Assembly (NCBI GenBank): GCA_004154925.1 | Contig: QJNS01000182.1 | Coordinates: 1-64,000, forward strand | Origin: Monosporascus cannonballus | Taxonomy: Eukaryota > Ascomycota > Sordariomycetes > Xylariales | Direction of reading: 5' to 3' | DNA length: 64,000 nucleotides | Shown: in pieces, positions 63,282-64,000 of the stretch | How positions within the stretch are numbered: the stretch's first letter is position 1 | How the letters are laid out: each line of letters opens with the position of its first letter | Program-made: the position numbers and the translations under genes | Notes under the pieces: model-generated | Database searches by the model: none | What the model was told of the DNA's origin: nothing | The model's input: the letters and a program-made list of their open reading frames with translations, nothing else

Positions 63282-64000
63282 TATATAAGCCAGGAATTAA
63301 AGGCGTAAACTTATTTCGGAACGAATAATACACGAAAACTTAAAACGTAAACGTAAAATTTCGGTACCCGCTTTTTCCTAAATACGGATAACCGTTAAAT
63401 TAAGGTTAATGGCAATAAAGCAATATGGAAAATGCGTAAAAAAAATAAACTTATTAGAGTTTCGATAATCATAATTAAAAATAGTTTCGTAAAATACGTT
63501 AATCGCTTAACGAAATTCGAAAATATCCGCAAATTACGTGGAAATTATATTAAAAATATATATTAATAAAAGTTGAAAAAATATTTACTTCGGGATACTT
63601 ATAATTATAAATAACGTAAGCCTAATAGCAAATTGCTTTTTTACTTATATTAATAAGTATTTTGAAAATAATAAACAAATAATATACGAATTATATATTT
63701 CGTTAATTTAAATAAAACGCGTCCGGGTTTTTGGCAAAACGAATTAGATAGGTAAAATAAGGTATATCCCAAATACGGGCGGGATATTCGTCTAGGATAA
63801 CGCAAATACGTAATGTACGAAACATTTTAGCGGATTCCGATTTACCAAAAAGGCCCGAAGCCATAAAAACATCTTTTTTACGAGGCATTTTCGTATCGTT
63901 ATAATATATTAATTAATTTTTAAACCGTTACAAAATAACTTATAAAAACGTTATTATAAGTAATAATAAAAATTAATTTACCGAATTAAATTATTATTAT
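63282..64000 (+). mobile_element. Continuation of F (or its host) right of E5
   Basis: AT-rich sequence following the second TATAT copy. It should continue F across the E5 insertion. No protein motif is identified; a 61-codon minus-strand open frame at 63703-63888 is not considered real. The window ends before any 3' LTR. Confidence 0.4.

Larger units (their letters stand above)
24521..64000. other. AT-rich, RIP-decayed repeat block
   Basis: From about 24,520 the sequence is overwhelmingly A and T with stop codons in every frame, broken by short patches of normal composition at LTRs and by one gene-like islet. Recognisable retrotransposon protein motifs show C-to-T and G-to-A changes (Cys, His and Asp codons turned to Tyr, Tyr and Asn). 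Remaining C is largely in CpG. This is the signature of RIP on nested retrotransposons. Individual elements are listed separately. Confidence 0.9.

Noticed and set aside
63703..63888. 61-codon minus-strand frame near the window end
   Set aside because: Sits in RIP-decayed DNA, has no partner motif, and is antisense to the F element.
24521..64000. CRISPR-like or satellite array in the AT-rich block
   Set aside because: Repeats there are LTR copies and 35-36-bp LTR minisatellites of two or three units, not arrays with unique spacers.

Overview
This window comes from a filamentous ascomycete (Pezizomycotina, probably a Sordariomycete). The evidence is a SepA/Bni1-type formin, short introns of about 55-225 bp with GTRNGY donors and CTRAC-like branch sites, fungal-type secreted S28 and PEBP proteins, and a long stretch of retrotransposon DNA decayed in the way repeat-induced point mutation (RIP) decays repeats. 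No bacterial, viral, rRNA or tRNA gene was found.

Two compartments meet sharply near 24,520. The left 24.5 kb has balanced base composition and holds seven well-supported genes plus two weak ones: the formin (472-5858, +), an orphan chromodomain ORF (6491-7123, -), a membrane-anchored TAP-type alpha/beta hydrolase (7541-9948, +), a 2H cyclic phosphodiesterase (11342-12056, -), divergent from an S28 serine peptidase (12500-14252, +), a weak small ORF (15487-15750, -), a Ytp1-family membrane protein (18454-20127, +), an FMN-dependent 2-hydroxyacid oxidase-like enzyme (20671-22368, +), and convergent to it a secreted PEBP-family protein (22656-23604, -) with a 10-nt microexon. I rebuilt the exon structures by hand from splice signals and family alignment. 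The genes do not form a recognisable pathway cluster; three are secreted or membrane proteins of nutrient or surface type.

The right 39.5 kb is AT-rich and consists of nested, dead Ty3/gypsy LTR retrotransposons. Two copies of one family are complete with both LTRs and 5-bp target duplications: E1 (27556-34481, TSD ATTAT) and E5 (56723-63281, TSD TATAT), both coding on the minus strand. E2 (37403-41150, -) and E3 (41151-~44575, +) are truncated copies of the same family joined back to back. D (49455-~50952) is another 3' fragment. F (from 50953, +) is a different gypsy family into which E5 inserted; G is a plus-strand gypsy remnant that E1 and E2 interrupt. A 124-bp repeat sits inside E1 and, partly, inside D. 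Residual C is strongly concentrated in CpG, so the mutator appears to have spared CpG.

A single islet of normal composition (about 47,700-49,330) interrupts the AT-rich block and carries one intact-looking ORF of unknown family, a layout resembling accessory genes embedded in RIP-affected regions. The most interesting retroelement observations are a primer-binding site that looks self-primed (complementary to the predicted 5' end of its own transcript), and LTRs with conserved ends but interchangeable middle modules carrying 35-36-bp minisatellites whose copy number differs by exactly one between the two LTRs of an element.
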